Assembly (NCBI GenBank): GCA_964036195.1
Contig: OZ038453.1
Coordinates: 3,797,469 to 3,861,468 of the forward strand
Direction: 5' to 3'
DNA length: 64,000 nucleotides
Source: Sphaerolaimus hirsutus
Taxonomy: Eukaryota; Nematoda; Chromadorea; Monhysterida; Sphaerolaimidae
Part shown: positions 33,116 through 43,222 of the stretch, piece after piece
Position numbering within the stretch: the stretch's first letter is position 1
Layout: every line of letters starts with the position of its first letter
The notes under the pieces: generated by a model
Database searches by the model: none
What the model was told of the DNA's origin: nothing
What the model saw: the letters and a program-made list of their open reading frames with translations, nothing else
Made by a program: the position numbers and the translations under genes

Positions 33116-36100
33116 ATGAAAGTGCTCACCAAAGTTGTTAAAAGTACTGAATTTTTCAAAGTAAACGTAAACATAAAGTATTTTATTTTACTCACCCCTG
33201 AGTACAGAAAATGTAAAGTAAACATTTTTCAATTCTACACTGCATAGGAGGTGAGTCACTGTAAAATAAAGTATTTTTATTCAGGGAAAACGTAAAAGTG
33301 AGTAAGTATCTTTGGATTTTGTAGTCAGGAAGACATGCTAAGTGAGTAAAAGCAAAAGCGAGAGTTGTCAGATTGTAAAATTGCCACAGCGTTGACCATT
33401 TCTGCTTTTATGACCATTTTCGCAGCAGTGTCAATTTGTTTGACTCATTTTTATGTTACACACCCCATTTTCCTGTACTTAAATACTTTCAAAAAGTATG
33501 CATCAAGTTGAGTAAATATGATTTTTCCAGAGGGAATGTACGCATATATACACAGTACTCGAGACTCGAGTATAAGTATTTTTACAATTAAAAGTAAATA
33601 CATTTTACCAACTCTGGTGCCCACACTAACAATCATCACAGTCCTACTACTAGGGTTGCAAATCCAACAGAGTGATTCGAGGGGTGGCAGAGGGGGTGGC
33701 GGCAGGGGTGGCAGCAGGGGTGGCGCCAGGGGTGGCAGTAGGGGTGGCAGCAGGGGTGGCTGGGGTAGCAGCAGTGGCAGGGGAAGCAGGGGTGGCAGGG
33801 GAGGTGGTTAGTTATGGTGTAAATGGCAAATAGTGTCCCTGTGCTGGCAACTAAGGATTGCAAATACTCTAAAAAAGTATAAAATGTTTTGTTTTTTCCA
33901 AAACAAATTTTCGAAATTTCAAATTTTTTTCTAAATATATACAATTTTTTTATTTTTTATTTGAATTTTTGAATCTTTTTGAGTAGCACATCTGCCAGTG
34001 CGGTGCCATGCCCCTTTTCAAAGGGTGCCTTTACATGCTGGCACCAGGGCCAATGTGCACCAAGAAAAACACCAGCCAAGTTTCTATTGGCTGTTAGATT
34101 ATGACTAAAGCAAGTGCTTGCTTATTAGGTAATATTTAAAATGGCAATATCAATACCCAACAGTTTTTAGTCTATTGTGGATAAAACCCTCATACTTAAC
34201 ATTAATTCCACTGTTTTTTCCACAATTTGTTCTCAGTTTATAGTGGCTCCAACCAGATAACAATATACACCAACGTTCTACATTTTCCAGAACTTTTTGA
34301 CAGCAAATCTTCTCACACAGGATCGGGGAAATCATTCAAGGGTTTCTTTGGTGGAGGCAGTAGCAAAAGTGCCAGCAAAAGTATATGGACAACTAGTACT
34401 AGAAGTAAACCGAGGACTACCTATGTAGGAAGGTACGTTTTGGGGTGACTGCTGTTTGAAACATGGTGAACACACACATATGTATTGAATGCAGAAACTC
34501 ATTGAGTTTCTGTGTTTTTGTTTAACACAGGAACACGGAAACTGGACAATTTTGAAAAACATGGAAACTCAAATGAATTTTTTCTGTGAACACAGAAACA
34601 CTGAAAACACTGAAACACTGAAAACTGAAAATGTTTTTTGAGTTTTTTCAGGCATATGATTTTAATTGAATGAGTGCAGTGAGTGAGTGAGTGCATATGT
34701 AGATTATGTACTCTATGCATGCATGTATAGTATGTAAATATGTACATAAAGTATCCAGTTAAATGACGAAGTAAGTATTCAAACATGAATAAGACACAAT
34801 GCTTGAATAAGACAACCCCTTGAATTACATCCCCCTTGAATAACTATGTATGTGTGGGGTGTGATGCTATGTGGGGTCAAAACGTGTGCAACCCTACGTA
34901 ACCCTATGGGCAACCCTATGGGAAATAATTTGCTTGTTGTGATATGGAAAACCTTGTATAAAGAAATTACAATAGTATTTCATTTCTGTGAGGTATGTTA
35001 AAAGTATGCATGCCCCACATTGAAAGCCTTTTTGTTAGTGTGTCTTACTTTTTCATGGCATTTTCATTGCACATAAAATTTTAATCCTTTTGCACATCAT
35101 GAATTTTAGACATTTTCAAATGTTCCATCACTCTCTTGAACTCACAGTTATGTTCATTTTAAGCACCACTGTTGCTGGAAGCAATGTCCAATGATGATAT
35201 GAACTACATATTTTCCTAGATACCATTCAAGGTTTTGACTGTAAGTTATTTCTTGAGCATGGCTCAACCAGGGAAATGTCATTCACAGAATACCTCCTGG
35301 TGGCAGTCCCAAGAACTGTAAAGTGTAAAGTAAGGTGTCAAATGTCATATGTCTAACATCATGTCATGATTGACATTTTACATGACATTTGACACTTCAC
35401 TTCACACCTTACAGAGTTTGGGACTGCCCCCAGCTGGTGAAAATAGGTGATTATTGAAGGGGTTACAAGAGATGTGACTTTGTGACATTATTCATTATAT
35501 TTTACTATTTACAGGAACACGTTTGCAGTTGGTTCAGGTGCCAGTCCCAGACCCCGTAAAATGCCCTGTAAAAGGTCAAATGTCATGTAAAGTGCCAAAA
35601 GTCATGTAAAATGCCCTGCAAAATGGCAACTCGGTTGCCATTTTGCAGGGCATTTTCCATGACTTTTGACGATTTGCATGACATTTGACATTTTACAGGG
35701 CATTTTACAGGGTTTGGGACTGCCCCCAGGTGTTGGCTCAAGGACCAGCTCCAACAACATTGTCAAAGGACTCCTGGCTGCGAATTTGGTGAAAAGTGGT
35801 AGCAAAGGATTTGTCAAAGCCCATCCCACTGGTGGTGGCTTATTCTCCAGCCCATATTATTATGGTTATTATAGTGGGAGGCAATATTATTACAACAGTT
35901 ATGGTGGCAGATCATCTGGGGTAAGTATTTGGGGCTGGGATTGAATGGAATTTATTTTAATGCGGTTTTATTGAGTTATGCTGGTGGGGGTGCACACTGC
36001 CACACTGGTGAATGTTTACTAAGAGGAAGAGGGAGCCCAGTGCCATTACGCATCTAAACCCATTATGCATGTAGAACTGGCCCGGCACTCATAAACTATA

Positions 36101-39100
36101 CATTTTATGCTGAAAATATGCAATCAAACACATGACCTAGTGATTTTAAACATGAAAATCTATGAAAGGTATGAAAATTAGCATATGTGAAAATTAGGGT
36201 AAAATAACTCAAAAGCGCTCCAGACAGCTAGATAGCTATGCAATTCTCGGGGGGGGGGCTGTTCAAGGGAAAGTAACCAAAACAATTGTAGCTGTTATAT
36301 GTAGATAACTGGGCAATTTGGGGTGGGGTTACCCCCCCCCCCCATTATTATCCCCGCGGTTATAGTGTGTCTATTAAGCCGGAATTACAGCTCAGCGGCG
36401 TTTGACGTGAAATGATGACGTCGTAAAATTGATTACATCAAAATAGACATAGGTACAGCGTTGAAATTTCAGAATTTGATAGTTCTAGTAATTGTGTGTA
36501 ATGTCCTAAAAAAATAAAGAAAATAATTATTATATAATAAGTTATTAATTTTACATCAAAATTTACACATTCTACATCAACATTTCGGGGCAGGCCTGAT
36601 ACGCACATCTGCCTGTTAGGCACATTTGCCCGTTTTTTCACTTGACACTTTTTCAAGTGATTTTCAGATATGAGTGAAAAACGCTGCGCAATGACATTAG
36701 TGAACGTTTTTCACTTCACTCATATCTGAAAATCACTTGAAAATGTGTCAAGTGAAAAACGGTGAAAAATGGCTATGGAAAAACGGCCTCACTAATCCCA
36801 CCACCAACAAAGCAAAAAGCCGCCGGTAATCGACCACGCTGTATTCCATGTGGTGGACACACACTTTTTTTTATGAGGGGCTGAGTTATTGGGGACACAT
36901 GTTTCTGCGCGCCTGCGCCCGACCAATCAGCATATTACAGCTGTGTGCATAAGTCCAGGTAGCCCTGGCACCAAGAGTGACTTTTTGAGATTTTTGAATA
37001 CCGTATTTCCTCGAAATATTTCCTTTATTTTTTCAGAGTGGAAATTTTGAGGGGGGTATTTCGAGGGGGGGCGCCTTATTCGAGGGGGGTTTATTATTTC
37101 GTCAGAAATTTTCATGAATATCATAGTAAAGAGTACGCGTTTTCATACCCAAAACCGGTAATAAACGCGAGAATATAGGATATATTCGGACATATCGGGT
37201 ATGTATATAGACGTACAACTGTATACATGAGCGTGTATGTGCATCTGCGATAAAAATTGGCGTCAATAAATACATAATGTACAGTGCATACATGATGTAC
37301 ATTTTTCCAGACGTGGGTATTTCGAGGGGGGTTTATTTTTTCCTCAGCCCGAAAACACCTGGGGGTTTTTCGAGGGGGGGGGGTTAATTCAAGGGAGGTA
37401 ATTCGAGGAAATATGGTACACACTTTGTATGTATTTCTCAGGTGACAACATGCTCATATGACGTATCCGGTGATGACCAATTTGGAAATGTATACTACAA
37501 TTCAAGTTTACCAAAATACTCTGTGAGTATGATAAATATGGACCCAGATGAAATTCTAGCAAGACTTAAAGGGCCGAAAACGAAACCAGTTAAACTGGAG
37601 AAACTTTTCTTTTCGTTGGTTTATATTTTCTATTGTGAAGCATTTTTCACAAAGAATTTCTAGTGGATACAATCATACCAGATTTACATTTTCAGATGCA
37701 TTGATTCTCAATTTTGCTGTGGCCTTGAATGTTGCAATTACAGCTACCAACACCGTTGGAGCACCGCCAAGTGGGTAATCATGTAAGTTCATCAAATTTC
37801 TGCCACTTTTTAATCGCGCCCATCGTTAATTGGAGTATCGCCAATTGCCAATCGTTAATTGGATCAGTATATCAACTGACTAAATTTAAAGTGACTTTTA
37901 AGCTGGAATTAGAGCTCAGCATGTAACGTGAAATGTTGACGTGGAATGTTTGACGTGAAATGTTTTGATGTAAAAAGATTTTTGAATTACAGCTATCTGA
38001 CGTAGAAAGATCCGACGACATCTCGACGTGAAAAGATTTGATGATATGTTGATGTAAAAAGATTCAACAACGGGAACACACACTGAAACCGAAGATTTCT
38101 GACATTAGACACCCCCCCCCCTTTTAGATGAGTGAGGACAACATAATTCCCCCTTTAAAGCATATATATGATAAAGTTGTGTTATCCAATCTGAACATAC
38201 TAACCCCCCCCACCCCCCCGAAATAAAATATTGACGAAAAAAGTATTCCCAACAAATGGAATTATTCAAGCAAATACAGTACACAAGTGTTTGTTGGCAG
38301 TTTGCCATTTTGAATGTCAAACTTAAACCGGTCCAACTGTATGGCATATTAGGCCACTTCAAAATATTTCTAATGTCTAAAAATTCTGAATACCCAGTTA
38401 GATAACTAGGCAAATTCAAAAGTATCAACACTTTTCAGAATATTGGTAGTTCTGATGTCTGGTGTTTTGCTTTGCTATTGCGCAAAAGAGTGCTGTTGTG
38501 ATGACGAAACAGAAACTGATGTTGAAAATCAGGAAGTTGAGCAAGTAATGTTTATAGAGAGACAAGAAGTGAGATATGAACGTAAGTCCATTATGTCATT
38601 CAATAAATCATTAATTGGTGGAAAATATATTGAAGACTCATTGTTTTGGTAGGCGTTAGTATAGCCACTCACTCTGGAACGAATGGACACTGCACTTAGC
38701 GTTCCAAAAATATTAAAAAATATAATTAAATATAAAAAATCTCTTATTGAATTATATTTTCTCCAGTTTTTTTCCAGAGAGATTTAATTATATTTTATTT
38801 ATGAGAAAAAATATAATTAAATCTCTCATTTATATTTATTTATGTTTTCTCAGCATTTTTTCAGAGAGATTAAATTTTTTTTTTTGAGAGATTTTCTGAG
38901 AATATATTTAATTATATTTTTTGAAAATCACCCATTTTTTGGAACGCTAACTGCACTTTAAAAGATGTTGATTTTGCACATGATGCGCAGTGCGCAAGCT
39001 GCGATGTGTGACAAAAGTTTTCTATTGGGATTAGATATCATCATATAGAAAAGTAATATGAACATTCAGTTGCACAATAATCGGAAAAGTACCCTAAATT

Positions 39101-40454
39101 CTTGAATATGTCCCCCTCAACCAGAGTTGTGAAAAGTACCGAACTTTTCTGAAAGTAAACAAAAATGTTAAGTATTTATTTTTTTAATCACAGGTGTGTA
39201 CAGAAAACGTAAAATATTTATTTTTTACTTTTACTCATGGTCATGAGTAAATGTGAATAAATTACTTATGTCCCCGGAAAACATAAAAGTAGGTACCGTA
39301 TTACCTCGAATTAAACCCCCCCTCGAAATACCCCCCCTAAAATTCGGCTGAGGAAATAATAAACCCCCCCTCGAAATACCCCCCCTAAAATTGAGTGTAA
39401 AGCTAACGTACATGACAAATACAACAGTTTGTGATCTGTACAATGCAGAACACACCTTAAAACTGATGATTGAGTAATGTTAGGGAAGGGTTTAAGTGTA
39501 TATACAGTTGTATACAGTTATATATGCCTTTAAAGACATCTACATCTATGTATTTGTTTGATTTTTCTACGTCTGAGTATGGGGAATTTCCGAAAATTTC
39601 TGGCGAAATAATAGACCCCTCCTCGAATAAACCCCCCCCCTCGAATTATCCCCCCCCTCAAATTTTGCTGGCGAAATAATAAACCCCCTGGGGGTATTTC
39701 GAGGTAATACGGTACTTTTGAGAATTTTGCTACAATTTTCGCTTAAAATCTCTAATTTTCAAACTTTTCGAATACACTATTTTATTTTGTCTATTTTTAT
39801 GCTATTTTGGATATTTTGTCCCTATTTTTGCATTTCTCTCCTTTTTATGCCTTGAAAAAGCCTATAACAAGCCTGTTTGAAATACGTTTTCTGTACTTGC
39901 GTACTTTCAAAAAGTACGCGAGCAAGTGAGTACTGGTATTTTTTTCAGGAGCAAACATAAACGTATTTACGCAGTACTCGAGTATCTGTATTTATCGAGT
40001 GAACGTAAATAACTTAACAACTAATGCCCTCAACCCCCCATTGAATTACACCCCCCTCCCCTGTTGACAAGGTGACGAAACAATAACCCCCTTGAGCTTG
40101 AATCATTCCTCCATACATGACATGTCACTGATTAGAATAATTTTTGCAGTTTGATAGTTTTTCTGTTTTGTTGTTGACTTTGGTTCCATTGAACTAAGTT
40201 CCATTGATTTTTTGAATTCCCACTTGCATGAATGCAATTGTCAGAAACCCAACCTGATCACATGTTTTTCCAAAAACTCTGATAAAAAATGCTGTTAACT
40301 TGAACAAATCCACAGCCAAATAACCACAGCCTGGGGACATATTCGAGGAATTATGGTATATCCAACTGATCAACACAGCTTTCTCCTATTTTCAGCCAAA
40401 TCAAGTCCGAATCCATCAGCGCCGCCGCCACCATATGCCTCAGTAGTTTCGTGA
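33116..40454 (+). CDS. CX-module-like single-pass membrane protein with RGG ectodomain and PPPPY tail
   Basis: Exons: 33116-33129 plus 33625-33806 (one exon split by a transposon), 34321-34432, 35515-35537, 35730-35920, 37442-37614, 37696-37782, 38439-38581, 40396-40454. All phases agree, about 327 residues. Order: signal peptide MKVLTLTIITVLLLGL; an Arg-Gly-Gly repeat block; Ser/Lys/Gly linker; Tyr/Gly-rich stretch (SSPYYYGYYSGRQYYYNSY); a Cys region VTTCSYDVSGDDQFGNV ending CIDSQFCCGLECC; a transmembrane helix (KWVIIILVVLMSGVLLCY); juxtamembrane Cys (CAKECCCDDE); acidic segment; C-terminus SAPPPPYASVVS with a PPxY WW-binding motif. The CC-G-CC pattern before the helix resembles the nematode CX module, and the overall layout resembles Shisa/WBP1/VOPP1 adaptors. 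Likely a cell-surface or endosomal adaptor; the true function is unknown. Intron 3 is an introner-like element. Confidence 0.75.
33130..33616. mobile_element. hAT-like MITE inside the signal-peptide exon
   Basis: Ends CAAAGTTG and CAACTCTG (CAGAGTTG family). Target duplication GTGCTCAC (33122-33129) versus GTGCCCAC (33617-33624), one mismatch. The flanking bases are consecutive codons of the signal peptide. I find no GT/AG pair that would remove it in frame. The frame entering the gene from the element is open from an ATG at 33518, so a product starting within the element is possible. Confidence 0.82.
34490..34770. repeat. Dispersed repeat with GAAACTCATTGAGTTTC head (copy 2)
   Basis: Same family as 14650-14960, lying in intron 2 of the CX-module-like gene. 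Confidence 0.6.
35298..35433. mobile_element. Short introner-family element within an intron
   Basis: Left end TGGTGGCAGTCCCAAGAACTG, given here from position 35298 of about 20 bases; right end GAGTTTGGGACTGCCCCCAG. Inverted termini, 136 bp, with TAAAGTGTAAAGTAAGGTGT and its complement inside. It lies in intron 2. Confidence 0.75.
35538..35729 (+). mobile_element. Introner-like element forming intron 3 of the CX-module-like gene
   Basis: Exon end GTTGGTTCAG, element start GTGCCAGTCCCAGACCCCG, element end GGTTTGGGACTGCCCCCAG, next exon GTGTTGGCTC. Excising the 192 bp restores the frame (phase 1). The inverted arms of about 55 bp continue through GTAAAATGCCCTGTAAAA and AATGTCATG. Same family as 4809-5069 and 10663-10872. 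Confidence 0.9.
37001..37416. mobile_element. MITE, CCGTATTTCC family, in intron 4
   Basis: Ends CCGTATTTCCTCGAA and TTCGAGGAAATATGG, flanked by TA on both sides. Confidence 0.75.
38697..38949. mobile_element. hAT-like MITE, TAGCGTTCC ends, TSD ACTGCACT
   Basis: Ends TAGCGTTCCAAAAA and TTTTTTGGAACGCTA. Perfect duplication ACTGCACT at 38689-38696 and 38950-38957. Interior AT-rich with ATATAATTAAAT. The ends resemble the 8228-10387 family. In intron 7 of the CX-module-like gene. Confidence 0.87.
39122..40026. mobile_element. hAT-like MITE, CAGAGTTG family, TSD CCCTCAAC, with nested MITE
   Basis: Left end CAGAGTTG, right end CAACTAATG (diverged). Perfect duplication CCCTCAAC at 39114-39121 and 40027-40034. 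Contains a CCGTATTACC-family MITE at 39296-39713 flanked by TA. Confidence 0.82.
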
Positions 40455-41435
40455 TTTTGATTTCTATATTTTTCGTGCCATAAATAGTTATGTTGACATG
40501 ACAGTACCATTCGCATTGACACCTGTGTATTCCACTTGAACAAGGGAATGCAGCACTTTTGTAGGACTTTTGTATACCTTACATTCATTCGTTTTACAGT
40601 TTTTTACATGGCTTTTGTCGTATATCATCTGATGCCAGTCCCAGAGCATTTTATACATACATTTTAAAAGTACACGTGTACAGAGAAAATGTATTCTTTG
40701 TTGCTATAATCACAGGTTTTTGTAGCTAAAATAAAGAAAATCTTGAAGAAATCATATCGATTTTCTAAAAAATACTAAATAATTTTTACGTTTTCTAGGG
40801 GAAAGCACTTGCTTTTACATTTTCCTGGGAAAAAAGTATTTACATTTTCTATACTTTGTGGAGTAAAAAAAACATTCCCCCTGCCTACCCGCATTGCATG
40901 TCGATCTCCCCACCCGCTTGGCATATGGCCCTATCCATCCACTTGGCATTTACGCCACTGTCCGCTTGGCATGTACCACTAGATAGTTGCCATGCGGGTC
41001 TAGATGAGAAGCGGAGAGAAATTGATGCCATAAGAGCCCAGATGCCAAGCAGTTTAGATGCTGTAGGGGCCCTCACCATTGCCATTTTGCAGTTGAACTA
41101 CCTCCAGTGAACTAATGAAAGTTTTCCAATACACTACAAAACGTATGCAAAACCAGTATTTGATAAGAAAACCACTGTTTCAACAGTAGAATGCTGTAAA
41201 ATGCAACTTTTTGTAAAACAACTCGCGTTTTTATCAAAAGTTTTTATAACAAAAACTTGAGTTTTTGCCAAAAAACACAAGTTTTTTTTAAAAACACAGA
41301 AATAAAACACAGAAACTCAAGTTTTTTTCGTGAAAAAAAATCAAAACACAGATATTCATTTCTGGAAACACAAATTACAGAAAGTATTTTTATTTTGAGA
41401 ACTCACCCATCATTGGTGGTGGTTCGTTTTATTTA
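40455..41435. other. 3' flank of the CX-module-like gene
   Basis: An AATAAA at 40729-40734 is a possible polyadenylation signal. 40621-40660 looks like the left end of an introner-family element. 40870-41090 has CCCGCTTGGCAT repeats with a short open frame and no recognised domain. 41092-41260 is copy 2 of the dispersed repeat at 15092-15245. Confidence 0.4.
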
Positions 41436-42441
41436 CCATATTACCTCAAAATACCCCCATGGGGTTTATTATTTCGCCAGCAAAATTTGAGTGGGGGTTA
41501 ATTCGAGGGGGAGTTTTTTTGAGGTTTTTTTATTATTATTTCGCCAGAAAATTTCGTGGAATTTGTAATAAAGAATACACTATTTCTTACACAAAAACGG
41601 TAATAAATGTGAGAATATAGGTTATATTGGGGCCATAGATGTAAACTCGGCAGACATGAAACGAATCAGCTTTCCTTCTTTTATGTACGAGTAAGATATG
41701 TCTCAAGTTCGAATTCGAACGGACGGTTTCCGTTCAATTCACAGTGAATTTAAACCGATTGAACTTTCAAATGTGAAAAATAAATGGATTAAGCACGGAT
41801 ATAACAATACACAGTCGGAAAGCTAGATATCTCGATCAAACAGTGCTAACGAATTCCTAAAAAGCACGAATGTGATAGAAATCCGGTATTTTACTTTGGC
41901 ACGCGTCGGGTTACGTATTATACGAATGAGGTGAAAGACGCAGGATTTACATTTGCGTTACTCATTATGCCTGTGGAATACAATTAAGCGACTGGAAATG
42001 ATCGCAAATGTGTCAACTAGTGTACGGGCTGCCATCTGTGATCATTTCCGGTCGATTTATTGCATTCCGCAGCGATAATCAGTGACGCGAACCTGCGTTT
42101 TTCATTCTCATTTGTCTGAAACGTAGAGCGACTTGAACGTGGGCCAAATTCACATATGACCCTTTTGTTAGTTTATACCGCACTCGTACAAAAATTCCTT
42201 AGACCATTGACTTCCATAATGTCCGCCGAGTTTACAGCTGTACACAAATGAGCGTTTATGAGTAGCTGCGATGCAAATAAGTAGTAATAAATACATCATG
42301 TACATTGCATACATGATGTACATCATTCCGGAGGGGGGGTATTTCGAGGGGGGGTTTATTTTTTGCCCAGCCAATTTTGAGGGGTGGTTAATACGAGGGG
42401 GGAGTTAATTCAAGGGGGGGGGATAATTCGAGGTAATACGG
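41436..42441. mobile_element. Long (about 1 kb) member of the CCGTATTTCC family
   Basis: Ends CCATATTACCTC and GAGGTAATACGG, flanked by TA. The interior contains inverted segments (GACTGGAAATGATCGC with TGATCATTTCCGGTCG; CTCGGCAGACAT with ATGTCCGCCGAG). It is the longest family member in the window, but no transposase is encoded. Confidence 0.7.
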
Positions 42442-42737
42442 TACTATAAAGCTGCATTCAGAACTGATGTATAAGTTTTTAAAATTTCAATGAAAACTAG
42501 TGTGTGTAGGGCGTACTCAAATAAAGACTGCAATAATGGACCAACTGAAATGTAACAAAATTGTGGATAGGTAAAATCAGAAACACCACCCTTAATTTGC
42601 TCCAAGACATGTTTTAGTGTACAACCAATATACCTATATTATTATGTAATCTATTCAACAGTATAACTTTAATTGCATTTTAGCATAATTTGCTGCATGT
42701 GAGTTTGATACTTGATGCAATGTAAACTTCAAAGTAT

Positions 42738-42925
42738 ACTCAAGCGACATTACACCTTACAATGAAATCTACCATATACCATCTGAACAAAAGAACAAAC
42801 ATAAAAAAATTGTATCATATTTATCAAAGCAATTTGATAAATATGATACAATTTTTTTTATGTTTGTTCTTTTATTCAGATGGGATATGGTAGATTTCAT
42901 TGTAAGGTGTAATGTCGCTGGAGTA
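42738..42925. mobile_element. Near-perfect palindromic foldback element
   Basis: Arms of about 90 bp (ACATTACACCTTACAATGAA ... and its complement) with a very short loop. The flanks AGTATACTC on both sides suggest a 9-bp (or 8-bp) target duplication. A diverged copy is at 31530-31665. No gene is present between here and 43222. Confidence 0.75.
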
Positions 42926-43222
42926 TACTCAACTTCTGCTGAGTAGTCAAATAATATATGCAGTTGAATATTGTTTAGCTAAATGTGGCTGTCCATGTTT
43001 AGTGGACTTTTAATCAATTCTTTCTTACCATATATTGCACCTATCTAATTGGTTAAAATGAATTTGCAATTCAAATAAAACAACGATGCCTATAGTTTAA
43101 TATTCATATCAATATCAGTGACTCGCTCACATTGTAAACTACGTTTCAAGTTAATTTAATAGGAAAAAAATCTCCCAACAACGCAACAGCATTAGAATTC
43201 TTATAGGACCTAAAATTAGAAA

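Noticed and set aside
33636-33944. His/Cys/Pro-rich frame on the minus strand at 33636-33944
   Set aside because: It is the complement of the RGG-coding exon, whose plus-strand frame continues a signal peptide and splices in phase.
37442-37522. Shorter version of the CX exon ending at 37522 (GTGAGT donor)
   Set aside because: That donor leaves phase 0, which puts a stop at the start of the next exon. Ending at 37614 (GTTGGT) gives phase 2 and keeps the CIDSQFCCGLECC frame.
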